From Gardnerella piotii (GTDB lineage Bacteria; Actinomycetota; Actinomycetes; Actinomycetales; Bifidobacteriaceae): 64,000 nt of DNA. The position numbers and the translations under genes were made by a program. This document shows positions 57,231-64,000 of this stretch, one piece after another; position 1 is the first letter of the stretch, and the number at the start of each line of letters is the position of its first letter. Location: contig NZ_QJUV01000001.1 of assembly GCF_003397585.1 (NCBI RefSeq), positions 124,001-188,000 on the forward strand. Reading direction: 5' to 3'. A model generated the notes under the pieces. It saw only the letters and a list, made by a program, of their open reading frames with translations. It was not told the origin of the DNA and searched no databases.

Positions 57231-58046
57231 ATGAGAATTGCACGTTTTTCCTATAATGAAGTTCCTCAATACGCTTTCGTTCAAAAAGACGAAGCAGACG
57301 GCAAGGATTATTTAGTAGCTCTAGAAGGCCATCCACTAAGCCCTCAAGGAGTTAAACCAACAGGTAAGCGCTACGAGTTAGACGCCGACGGCGTGCGTCT
57401 GCTTGCGCCAGTGATTCCTTCAAAAGTCTACGGATTGGCAAAAAACTACGATACGCGTTCTGCCGAAGAGCGCGCATCTTCTGCTGCGGCCGCGTCGCAT
57501 ACGGCTGCAGACATGGTGATTTTTACAAAGCCGAGCACATCTGTAATAGGACCTGACGATCCAATTGTTATTCCTGCTTTTTCAAACGATATGAATTTTG
57601 AGCCAGAAGTGGCTGTTGTTATGGGCAAAATCGCCAAAAATGTGTCGGCAGATGCTGCAATGGACTACGTTTTTGGCTTTACATGTGTAAACGACGTGAC
57701 TTTGCGCGATTGCGCAGGTAGCGACCCAATGTTTACGCGCGCAAAGGGCTTCGACACTTCTTGCCCACTTGGTCCATGGATTACAACCGAGCTAAATTGG
57801 CGCGATTCCCATATATCCTTTACGCTTAATGGCAAAGATGTGCCAGAGGCGAGCGGCACTACAGCACGATTGATTCATAGCATTCCACAGCAAATCGCTG
57901 CAATTTCAAGCTTCTCAACGCTTCTTCCAGGAGATGTTATTTTGACTGGAACGCCGTATCCTGCAGGAACTTTGCACGCTGGCGACGAAGCGATTGTGCA
58001 TGTAGATGGCATTGGTTCGCTTCGCAATGTGATTATGCATGCGTAA
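57231..58046 (+). CDS. Fumarylacetoacetate hydrolase family protein
   Basis: 271 residues. The FAH domain includes KVYGLAKNYDTRSAEERAS, FTKPSTSVIGPDDPI, the metal-binding ExE pair in MNFEPEVAVVMGK, RAKGFDTSCPLGPWI and LLPGDVILTGTPYPAG. Relatives hydrolyse or decarboxylate acylpyruvates and oxaloacetate; the substrate is uncertain. No Shine-Dalgarno; the start lies seven bases after a -10-like element, so it may be leaderless. Only plus-strand gene for about 50 kb. Confidence 0.93.
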   Translation: MRIARFSYNEVPQYAFVQKDEADGKDYLVALEGHPLSPQGVKPTGKRYELDADGVRLLAPVIPSKVYGLAKNYDTRSAEERASSAAAASHTAADMVIFTKPSTSVIGPDDPIVIPAFSNDMNFEPEVAVVMGKIAKNVSADAAMDYVFGFTCVNDVTLRDCAGSDPMFTRAKGFDTSCPLGPWITTELNWRDSHISFTLNGKDVPEASGTTARLIHSIPQQIAAISSFSTLLPGDVILTGTPYPAGTLHAGDEAIVHVDGIGSLRNVIMHA

Positions 58047-58095
58047 CAGCAATAAAAGTAAAAGATAAAAATCAGAAGCTAGACGAAACTTAATA

Positions 58096-58908
58096 CTACA
58101 CAAATGCACGTGGACCAAAGATTGCCGAACCGATTCGAATCATAGTAGATCCTTCGGCAATCGCCCACGCAAAATCGCCAGACATTCCCATCGAAAGCTC
58201 TAATTTTGCAGAGTTTCCATCATAATCTTGCGCAAGTTGCTCACTTACACAATCTCTGATTTCTCGCAATGCAGCGAAACCGCTTCTAACTATTTTTTCA
58301 TCATTCACGCGCGCTCCAAGCGTCATAAATCCGCACAAATTAAGCGATGGCAAACTAGATATAGCGAGCGCTTCGTCAATTGCGCGTTCTGGCGCGCACC
58401 CCGATTTTGTAACTTCTCCCGAAACGTTCACTTCCAACATAACGTCTGTGCAAAGTCCCAAATTTTGCGCGCGCGTAGATATTTTTTGCGCAAGTTCAAT
58501 GCCATCAACTGATTGAATACCATTTGCAAGTGGCAAAACTTTGTTTATTTTATTGCTTTGCAATTGGCCGATTAAGTAGAGCGGAATTTCGCTATTGATA
58601 CTGCCATTTACACCAACGCTTAAATTCTCGCGAGCAGCTTCCTTGCGTAAAATCTCGGCTTTTGCAACAATTTCTTGCGGACGATTTTCCCCAATTACGC
58701 GCACTCCAGCTTTAAGCGCCGCCATAATCTCGCCAACATCTCGCGTTTTAGTTGCAGCAAGCAGCGTAACCGACTCAGGTTTGCGCCCATAATGCGATTC
58801 GGCTTGAGCAATGGCGTCTTGCACGCTGTGCACACCGTCGGCAATTTGACGCGCGCGAACACAATCGACCTCAGTATTCGCCAAATCTTTTTGCGTCATG
58901 TATGCCAT
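58096..58908 (-). CDS. YggS-type PLP homeostasis protein
   Basis: 270 residues, alanine-racemase-like TIM barrel. The PLP lysine is in TLLAATKTRDVGEI (about residue 54). GENRPQEIVAKAE, LIGQLQSNKINKVLP, and ELSMGMSGDFAWAIAEGSTM are the family blocks. It buffers pyridoxal phosphate and affects amino acid balance. Here it lies apart from sepF/ftsZ, with which it is linked in many actinobacteria. Confidence 0.93.
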   Translation of the reverse strand: MAYMTQKDLANTEVDCVRARQIADGVHSVQDAIAQAESHYGRKPESVTLLAATKTRDVGEIMAALKAGVRVIGENRPQEIVAKAEILRKEAARENLSVGVNGSINSEIPLYLIGQLQSNKINKVLPLANGIQSVDGIELAQKISTRAQNLGLCTDVMLEVNVSGEVTKSGCAPERAIDEALAISSLPSLNLCGFMTLGARVNDEKIVRSGFAALREIRDCVSEQLAQDYDGNSAKLELSMGMSGDFAWAIAEGSTMIRIGSAIFGPRAFV

Positions 58909-58940
58909 TTATTGCCCCAATCTAATCTTATAAAAAATAG

Positions 58941-59249
58941 TCACACTAATTGAGGAATTTTATCACTATATTTACGACGTGCAGCTTCTGCAGTAACTCC
59001 AAGTGCGCGACCTATCTTATTCCAAGACTGACCATTTTTGCGGCTTTTGTACACAGCGTTATTTATCTCTTTTTCAATTGCGTGACGGCGATAATTCAAT
59101 CTGCTCAATTCACGAGATGGATCCCAACGAGAATCCAAAGTTGGATCTCCTGGATTTGGTTCCGATTTTGCTTCCATTTCTTTTGAGATAATCTCACCAT
59201 ATTCCGCAAGATCTTTTTGCTCTTCTTTACTCAATTCACTAAATTTCAT
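58941..59249 (-). CDS. HTH protein, possible antitoxin of a two-gene module
   Basis: 102 residues from ATG 59249, which overlaps the upstream gene's stop by 4 bp. A C-terminal helix-turn-helix (GQSWNKIGRALGVTAEAARR) follows an acidic middle section and a helical N-terminus (MKFSELSKEEQKDLAEYGE). The order small basic protein then HTH protein, coupled and preceded by an inverted repeat, resembles HigBA/BrnTA-type toxin-antitoxin modules. Toxicity is not shown; other regulatory roles are possible. Confidence 0.6.
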   Translation of the reverse strand: MKFSELSKEEQKDLAEYGEIISKEMEAKSEPNPGDPTLDSRWDPSRELSRLNYRRHAIEKEINNAVYKSRKNGQSWNKIGRALGVTAEAARRKYSDKIPQLV

Positions 59250-59518
59250 TTCAACCCTTCCTTTTCCAAATATCCTTTTCTTGCTTTCATCGCGTGAACT
59301 ATAAGTTCTTGCGGAAATCCTCGTCTTCTTGCTGTGCCAATCTCGTACCAAACAGCGCCAGAAACTCCTGGTCCCACATACATTATTGTTGGTGGATTTC
59401 TATCATAATTGACATCCACAGGGCCTCTTGATTCTCGATACGCATGAAGTATGTCGTTTTCTGAAACTCCATGCTTCAAAGCTGATGGCAAAATAATTGG
59501 CTCTTCATATTGATTCAT
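59246..59518 (-). CDS. Small protein, possible BrnT/RelE-like toxin
   Basis: 90 residues from ATG 59518 (MNQYEEPIILPSALKHGVSE). KHGVSENDILHA near the start and a C-terminal helix with HAMKARKGYL resemble small toxins such as BrnT or DUF4258, but the match is weak. No secretion signal. First gene of the pair, preceded by a TGCCAATAT-N13-ATATTGGCA repeat. Annotated as possible toxin by context. Confidence 0.5.
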   Translation of the reverse strand: MNQYEEPIILPSALKHGVSENDILHAYRESRGPVDVNYDRNPPTIMYVGPGVSGAVWYEIGTARRRGFPQELIVHAMKARKGYLEKEGLK

Positions 59519-59533
59519 GCATACAACATTACA

Positions 59534-59564
59534 TGCCAATATATGTTGCCGTCAAATATTGGCA
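59534..59564 (-). promoter_or_regulatory. Operator-like inverted repeat of the putative TA pair
   Basis: Perfect TGCCAATAT (59534-59542) and ATATTGGCA (59556-59564) with a 13-base spacer, about 15 bp upstream of the toxin-like start. Fits auto-repression by the HTH protein. Confidence 0.7.
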
Positions 59565-59586
59565 AATAATATTGTAGTGGTATGCA

Positions 59587-60621
59587 TTAGTCAAGGAAGG
59601 GCACGGATTTGTCTGCTAAGTTTGCGCGAACAGAATTCCACGGCGTTTCGTCGATTTCAAACAACGCAAGTGCATCTGCTGTGCTCATGTCTACTGGGCG
59701 AGTTTGACCAGGATTCCTGTATCCCAAAAGATACATGCAATAGCCAATCATGCGCTCGGCGCTCCAGCCAGATTCTCGAAGCGCGCCAACGTCTAGCGAG
59801 TGCTTACTTTTTGCGAGTCGCTCGCCTTGAGCGTTATCAATCAGTGGCAAATGCGCAAATTTTGGCTGCACATAATGCACGCCATGAGTCGCAAAAAATC
59901 CCGATTTTTCCAGCAGTTCGCCAATCCAAATCTGAAGCGCAGCAGAACGAAGCAAATCGCGGCCGCGCACAATATCATTTACTCCGCTTAAAACATCGTC
60001 AACAACAACAGCAAGCTGATAAGAAAAAACGCCATCCGCGCGGCGAATCACCATGTCTCCCAAATCGCGATTAATGTTAAACGATTGCTCCCCAAAAATC
60101 GCGTCTTCAAAACTCACATTCGCTTGCGGCGAATCAGCCGAGGGAACAGCAAGTCGTAAAGAATGTTGCTGATGATTTTGCAAACGCTTTTCGATTTGTG
60201 CCAGGCCTTCCGCAGTTTTGCGCAGATTTCTGCACGTACCTGGGTAGCGTATAAAACCGTCGCCTTCTTGCGGAGCTGCAATCGCTCGAATATCGGAACG
60301 CGAGCAAAAACATGGGTAAATCAACGAATTTCCGTCGCCGTCTTGCAGAGATTCCAGAGATTCCAGAGCTTCTTGGTAGATTGCATTGCGATTATGTTGA
60401 TAAATCGGCTCGCAAACCCAATCAAGACCAGCCCAACGCAAGTCGTCAATAATTTGCGCGCTTGCATCTTTTGGCATTCTAGCAATGTCCAGATCTTCCA
60501 GGCGCAAAATCATGCTTCCACCTTGCGACTTTGCGGAAAGCCAAGCCGCAAGCATAGCAACCATGTTTCCAATATGCATACGCCCAGAAGGAGTGGGTGC
60601 GAATCTACCAATTACGCTCAT
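59587..60621 (-). CDS. gluQ: Glutamyl-Q tRNA(Asp) synthetase
   Basis: 344 residues, about two-thirds of a glutamyl-tRNA synthetase. HIGN (HIGH motif) in APTPSGRMHIGNMVAML, a C-x-C...Y...C zinc site (YPCFCSR, RYPGTC) and LAKSKHSLDVGALRE in place of KMSKS are typical. It glutamylates queuosine in tRNA-Asp. It lacks the anticodon-binding domain. The 5' end of the queuosine pathway is not in the window. Confidence 0.93.
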   Translation of the reverse strand: MSVIGRFAPTPSGRMHIGNMVAMLAAWLSAKSQGGSMILRLEDLDIARMPKDASAQIIDDLRWAGLDWVCEPIYQHNRNAIYQEALESLESLQDGDGNSLIYPCFCSRSDIRAIAAPQEGDGFIRYPGTCRNLRKTAEGLAQIEKRLQNHQQHSLRLAVPSADSPQANVSFEDAIFGEQSFNINRDLGDMVIRRADGVFSYQLAVVVDDVLSGVNDIVRGRDLLRSAALQIWIGELLEKSGFFATHGVHYVQPKFAHLPLIDNAQGERLAKSKHSLDVGALRESGWSAERMIGYCMYLLGYRNPGQTRPVDMSTADALALFEIDETPWNSVRANLADKSVPFLD

Positions 60622-60706
60622 TTATTATGCTCTAAAATTGTGCTTATAAAATTACGCTAATAATTTATGCTAATTTACGATAAGTCTAATTTAAGATAAA
60701 TCTAAT

Positions 60707-61438
60707 TTACGCAAATAGCGACTTAAACATAAGCACGCCCAAAATTGCGCCAGCAGTAGGAGCTACGACTGGAATCCACGCTTCGCACCAGCGAGAAGAA
60801 CCCTTGTGTGGAATTGGTAAAATGGCGTGAAGCAAACGCGGCATAATGTCTCGAGCAGGATTCAAAGCAGGACCAGTAGGGCCGCCCATAGAAGTCACCA
60901 ATCCCCAAACAACAAAGCCAACTACAATTGAAGCGCCTGCCAAATTCTTCTCTCCCCAAGGAGAAGTAAGGCAGCAAAGAGCTGCCAAAACAAGCACGAG
61001 CGTGCCAAAGAATTCATTTAGGAAGTAGTTAAGCTTGTTATTGTAAGCATCCGTAGTGCAGAACGTGCCAAGAATCGCCTCTGGCTCTTCTGTCTCGTTG
61101 TAATGTGGCAAATAAGTTACGTACACAATAAGTTGACCAACCAACGCGCCCAAAAGCTGAGCCACAATATAAGGTGCAACATTTTGCCAAGGGAACATGC
61201 CATTTACAGCTTGCGCAATTGTCATAGCAGGATTTATGTGTGCGCCAGAAATTCCGCCAAACATGAGCACTGGGAACATAACGCCAAAACCGTAGCCCAT
61301 AGCAATGTTTAACCAGCCTGCGTGATGACCTTTAGTGTTTTTAAGTTCAACATTGGCAACAGCTCCATTGCCAAAAATCATAAGAATGGCAGTTCCAATA
61401 AACTCGGCTGCCAACATTACTGTAAATGAATGTTGCAT
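60707..61438 (-). CDS. Aquaporin / glycerol facilitator (MIP family)
   Basis: 243 residues, six membrane helices and two NPA motifs (GAHINPAMTIAQAV and GPALNPARDIMPRL). The Asp after the second NPA (NPARD) favours glycerol passage. It could take up glycerol or lactate-type solutes in the vaginal environment; that is inference. Upstream is the 600-bp structured region. Confidence 0.93.
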   Translation of the reverse strand: MQHSFTVMLAAEFIGTAILMIFGNGAVANVELKNTKGHHAGWLNIAMGYGFGVMFPVLMFGGISGAHINPAMTIAQAVNGMFPWQNVAPYIVAQLLGALVGQLIVYVTYLPHYNETEEPEAILGTFCTTDAYNNKLNYFLNEFFGTLVLVLAALCCLTSPWGEKNLAGASIVVGFVVWGLVTSMGGPTGPALNPARDIMPRLLHAILPIPHKGSSRWCEAWIPVVAPTAGAILGVLMFKSLFA

Positions 61439-61549
61439 GGTCCTTCGATCCTTCTTAATTGTTTTGCTGCTACCTAATAAATCATTTTCAAAGAAGCTAA
61501 GAAAATGAATTTCAACAATATTGTTTCAGCAATTGTTCTTTGATAGTTT

Positions 61550-61663
61550 CCCCTAAGAGCCAGACAGTGTGAGGAGCATGGTGCGGGGAGTAGCTAACCA
61601 GCGCTCGCCAGTACTTAAAATTCCCGAGCATCAAAAGAGGCTCACCACCTTGGCGAGCCTCTT
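61550..61663 (+). ncRNA. Candidate structured RNA with terminator-like hairpin
   Basis: On the plus strand GAGC-A-TGGT (61574-61582) pairs with ACCA-GC-GCTC (61597-61606), and GGGG in its loop (61585-61588) can pair with CCCC at 61550-61553, giving a pseudoknot. A strong hairpin AAGAGGCTC / GAGCCTCTT (61635-61643, 61655-61663) follows; it has a short T-run on the minus strand too. It could be a small RNA, or a leader of the aquaporin if read on the other strand. Confidence 0.35.
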
Positions 61664-61874
61664 GTTTACAAAAACAATCTTGCGGATTCATCTGCACAAC
61701 ATCCTCGTTGCAACGGTAAAAGTCTTAAGTATCCGTCCAACGTAATTGGAATCTAACATCCATACATTTTTGTGGGTTACCGCTCTTTTAATTTGTTCTT
61801 GTGATTATTATTATCACAACTTTTTACTCAAGAGTAAAGTGCAAAATTGCTTTTGTTAACATATTGTAATTAGT

Positions 61875-61952
61875 GTTCATTCGCACATAAAAAATAGATG
61901 GTTTTGCATCATTTTGTGAACATGCAATGGTTGTCATGTTCAAATGCGTTCA
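61875..61952 (+). promoter_or_regulatory. Inverted and direct GTTCA repeats upstream of ppk1
   Basis: TGAACATG (61917-61924) and CATGTTCA (61935-61942) form a perfect inverted repeat with a 10-base spacer. GTTCA also lies at 61875-61879, 61938-61942 and 61948-61952, the last two one helical turn apart. Actinobacterial PhoP boxes are built from GTTCA-type direct repeats, so phosphate control of ppk1 is plausible but the 10-bp period is not the usual 11. Confidence 0.45.
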
Positions 61953-62038
61953 CATATTGAAGATGTCGGCGTGTCGAGCACTAGCCGCCGCCGACACTCA
62001 GTCGCGCACATCCCTTACAGCGCATACAATTACGGAGT

Positions 62039-64000
62039 ATGGTACAAATTTTTGACGCTCCCTCAAAGGCGATTCTGCGCGGCCAGATTGCAGAGCACAT
62101 CGCCGAAGACGAAAAGGCAGAAAAGCGTGAAGCTCGTGAGGGCGAGCTACCGTTGCCAAAAGATCGCTTCTTTGACCGCGAGCTTAGCTGGTTAAAGTTC
62201 AATCGTCGCGTGCTTGAGTTAGCGCAAAATACCGATTTACCACTTCTTGAACGCGCTAACTTTGCAGCCATCTTTGCCTCCAACCTAGACGAGTTCTTTA
62301 TGGTTCGAGTTGCAGGCTTAAAGCGCCGAATCGACTCAGGAATCGCAGTAACCGCTGCAAGTGGGCTTAGTCCACGTCAACAATTGCGCGCAATTAGTGA
62401 GGTTACGCATCGTCGTCAAGATGAGCATGCTCATTATGTTATTGACCACATTTTGCCAGAGCTTGCTAAGCAGCGCATTGTTATGCTCAGTTGGGATAAG
62501 CTCACTCAATCCGAAAAAGATAGGCTTTCAGACTATTATCGCAAGCAGGTTTTCCCAGTATTAACGCCACTTGCGGTAGATCCTGCACACCCGTTCCCAT
62601 ATATTTCTGGCAAGTCAATCAACTTGGCTGTTATTGTAGAAAATCCAAATTCTGGAAAGTCGCATTTTGCTCGCGTAAAGATTCCAGATAATTTGAATCG
62701 TCTTGTTCCAGTTGATGATTTAACAGACGAAGAGGGTCGCGAAGAGCGCTACGGATTTATTACTATGGAAAAGTTGATTGCAGCGCATTTGGAATCGCTT
62801 TTCCCAGGCATGATTATTAAGGAAGCTCGCTCATTCCGCGTTACGCGTAACGAAGATATTGACGTTGAGGAAGACGATGCAGAAAACTTGCTTAACGCTA
62901 TGGAAAAGGAGCTTTTGCGTCGTCGTTTTGGACCGCCTATTCGTCTTGAGATTTCCGACGAAGCTAGCCCATTCTTATCGCAGCTGCTGGCTAATCAATT
63001 GCGCGTAAGCCCAGAGGAAGTCTATCGTTTGCCTTCGCCGCTAGATATGACGGTTCTTTTTGAATTGCAAGCGCTGGATCGACCAGATTTGAAGTATCGT
63101 CCGTTTATTCCTACTACAAATCGTCAGATTGCAGAAGTGGAAACCAGCCATGCGCAAGATATTTTTGCTTCGATTCGCGAGCACGATATTTTGCTGCATC
63201 ATCCATATGATTCGTTCTCTACTTCTGTTCAGGCGTTCTTGGCGCAAGCGGCAGCAGATCCAAAGGTGCTTGCAATTAAGCAAACGCTGTACCGCACGTC
63301 TAGTAATTCGCCGATTATCGACGCTCTTGTAGACGCGGCTCACGCTGGCAAGCAGGTGCTTGCGCTTGTTGAGATTAAAGCGCGATTCGACGAAGATGCC
63401 AACATTGCTTGGGCACGTAAGCTTGAGCGCGCAGGCGTTCACGTTGTTTACGGCATTGTTGGATTGAAGACGCATTGCAAGCTTTCGCTTGTGGTTCGCC
63501 AAGAAGCCGAAGGATTACGCCGCTATTGCCACGTTGGAACTGGCAACTACAACCCTAAGACGGCTCGCCTTTACACAGATTTGGGCTTGCTTACTTGCGA
63601 TCCTGTAGTTGGTCAAGATTTGACTCGCTTGTTTAATCAGCTTTCGGGTTATGCTCCAAAGTCTAGCTTCCATCGTTTGCTTGTAGCTCCTCGCACAGTT
63701 CGGACTGGCATTATTGAGCGAATTCGCAGGGAAGAGGCGGCGGCTCTTGCTGGTAAAGAAGCCTGGATTAAGATTAAAGTCAATTCTGTTGTTGACGAAA
63801 AGACGATTGACGCTTTGTATCGTGCAGCTCAAGCTGGCGTAAAGATTGACATTGTGGAGCGTGGAATTTGCTCGCTAAAGCCTGGCATTGAAGGCTTGAG
63901 CGAGAATATTCGCGTTCGCTCTATTCTTGGCAGATTCCTTGAGCACAGCCGAATCTACGCTTTTGCTAATTCTTGCGGTCCGCAAATTGGCGATGGTCCT
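62039..64000 (+). CDS. ppk: Polyphosphate kinase 1, 3' end cut by window
   Basis: At least 653 codons from ATG 62039 to the window end. Ppk1 makes polyphosphate from ATP. The N-terminal domain ([20 protein letters not shown]), head domain and the phospholipase-D-like catalytic core are present: [36 protein letters not shown] (catalytic His of the KTHCK motif) and [19 protein letters not shown]. The final about 90 residues lie outside. GGAG is only one base before ATG, and a TACAAT (62025-62030) eight bases upstream suggests a leaderless start. Confidence 0.96.
   Translation, partial: MVQIFDAPSKAILRGQIAEHIAEDEKAEKREAREGELPLPKDRFFDRELSWLKFNRRVLELAQNTDLPLLERANFAAIFASNLDEFFMVRVAGLKRRIDSGIAVTAASGLSPRQQLRAISEVTHRRQDEHAHYVIDHILPELAKQRIVMLSWDKLTQSEKDRLSDYYRKQVFPVLTPLAVDPAHPFPYISGKSINLAVIVENPNSGKSHFARVKIPDNLNRLVPVDDLTDEEGREERYGFITMEKLIAAHLESLFPGMIIKEARSFRVTRNEDIDVEEDDAENLLNAMEKELLRRRFGPPIRLEISDEASPFLSQLLANQLRVSPEEVYRLPSPLDMTVLFELQALDRPDLKYRPFIPTTNRQIAEVETSHAQDIFASIREHDILLHHPYDSFSTSVQAFLAQAAADPKVLAIKQTLYRTSSNSPIIDALVDAAHAGKQVLALVEIKARFDEDANIAWARKLERAGVHVVYGIVGLKTHCKLSLVVRQEAEGLRRYCHVGTGNYNPKTARLYTDLGLLTCDPVVGQDLTRLFNQLSGYAPKSSFHRLLVAPRTVRTGIIERIRREEAAALAGKEAWIKIKVNSVVDEKTIDALYRAAQAGVKIDIVERGICSLKPGIEGLSENIRVRSILGRFLEHSRIYAFANSCGPQIGDGP

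Larger units (their letters stand above)
61439..62038. other. 600-bp intergenic region between the aquaporin and ppk1
   Basis: Divergent promoter region with no credible gene; the 61-codon minus-strand frame at 61512-61697 crosses a strong hairpin and lacks homology I recognise. It contains the RNA-like structure at 61550-61663 and the inverted repeat at 61917-61942, listed separately. Confidence 0.6.

Noticed and set aside
61512..61697. 61-codon minus-strand frame before the aquaporin
   Set aside because: Crosses the strong hairpin at 61635-61663, and no recognisable protein features.

Overview
The window reads as chromosomal DNA of an AT-rich member of the Bifidobacteriaceae, most likely the Gardnerella group. 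The gene set is actinobacterial: NucS, MurT/GatD, DUF2469, DUF5701, DUF4244, a Tad pilus locus with the 'Rv3654c-like' TadE paralogue, GatCAB, a Nudix-SixA fusion near ppk1, and a perfect HspR (HAIR) operator upstream of clpB. Base composition is low for actinobacteria. The genus is an inference; no rRNA or species marker is present, and I found no tRNA gene or CRISPR array.

Layout. 1-6.7 kb (+ strand): the 3' part of an unusual Amt transporter, a six-box DnaA-box cluster, a MATE exporter, dnaB, and murT-gatD (lipid II amidation). 6.8-9.7 kb (-): upp, a conserved unknown gene, and a Nudix-SixA protein. 9.7-16.1 kb is an accessory island with heavy gene decay. It holds a 21-bp repeat array between palindromes, a RelB-type antitoxin followed by only the C-terminal part of its toxin, a PD-(D/E)xK nuclease-like gene bounded by 248-bp direct repeats, an unknown pair (helical protein plus zinc-ribbon membrane peptide), a remnant carrying 7-residue repeats, a GIY-YIG/DUF4357 protein, a frameshifted and stop-interrupted hsdR C-terminus, and a Fic-fold gene with a repeated operator-like motif upstream.

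16.2-28.7 kb (-) is mostly core: NucS, an amino-acid permease, an FtsX/MacB-like exporter pair, DUF5701, asd with a split aspartokinase, and recR-dnaX. 28.8-33.8 kb is a tad locus (TadZ, A, B, C, a pilin, two TadE-like proteins) without a prepilin peptidase. 33.9-36.3 kb has a ClC channel and two CrcB fluoride channels. 36.4-48.8 kb carries purA, fba, an Lrp regulator with chorismate mutase, rho, a UGM-like flavoprotein, DUF2469, a GNAT enzyme and gatCAB. 48.9-57 kb carries an ABC-2 exporter, a SpoU methyltransferase, a degenerate orotate-PRTase homologue with a 24-cysteine repeat tail, rmuC and clpB. 57.2-64 kb has an FAH-family enzyme (+), YggS, a possible toxin-antitoxin pair with its own inverted repeat, gluQ, an aquaporin, a 600-bp intergenic region with RNA-like structure, and the 5' part of ppk1 (+).

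The most interesting material is the decaying restriction/defence island at 9.7-16.1 kb and the cysteine-repeat PRTase homologue at 51.9-52.8 kb. Short in-frame tandem repeats recur inside otherwise ordinary genes (sixA fusion, dnaX, chorismate mutase, murT, PRTase).
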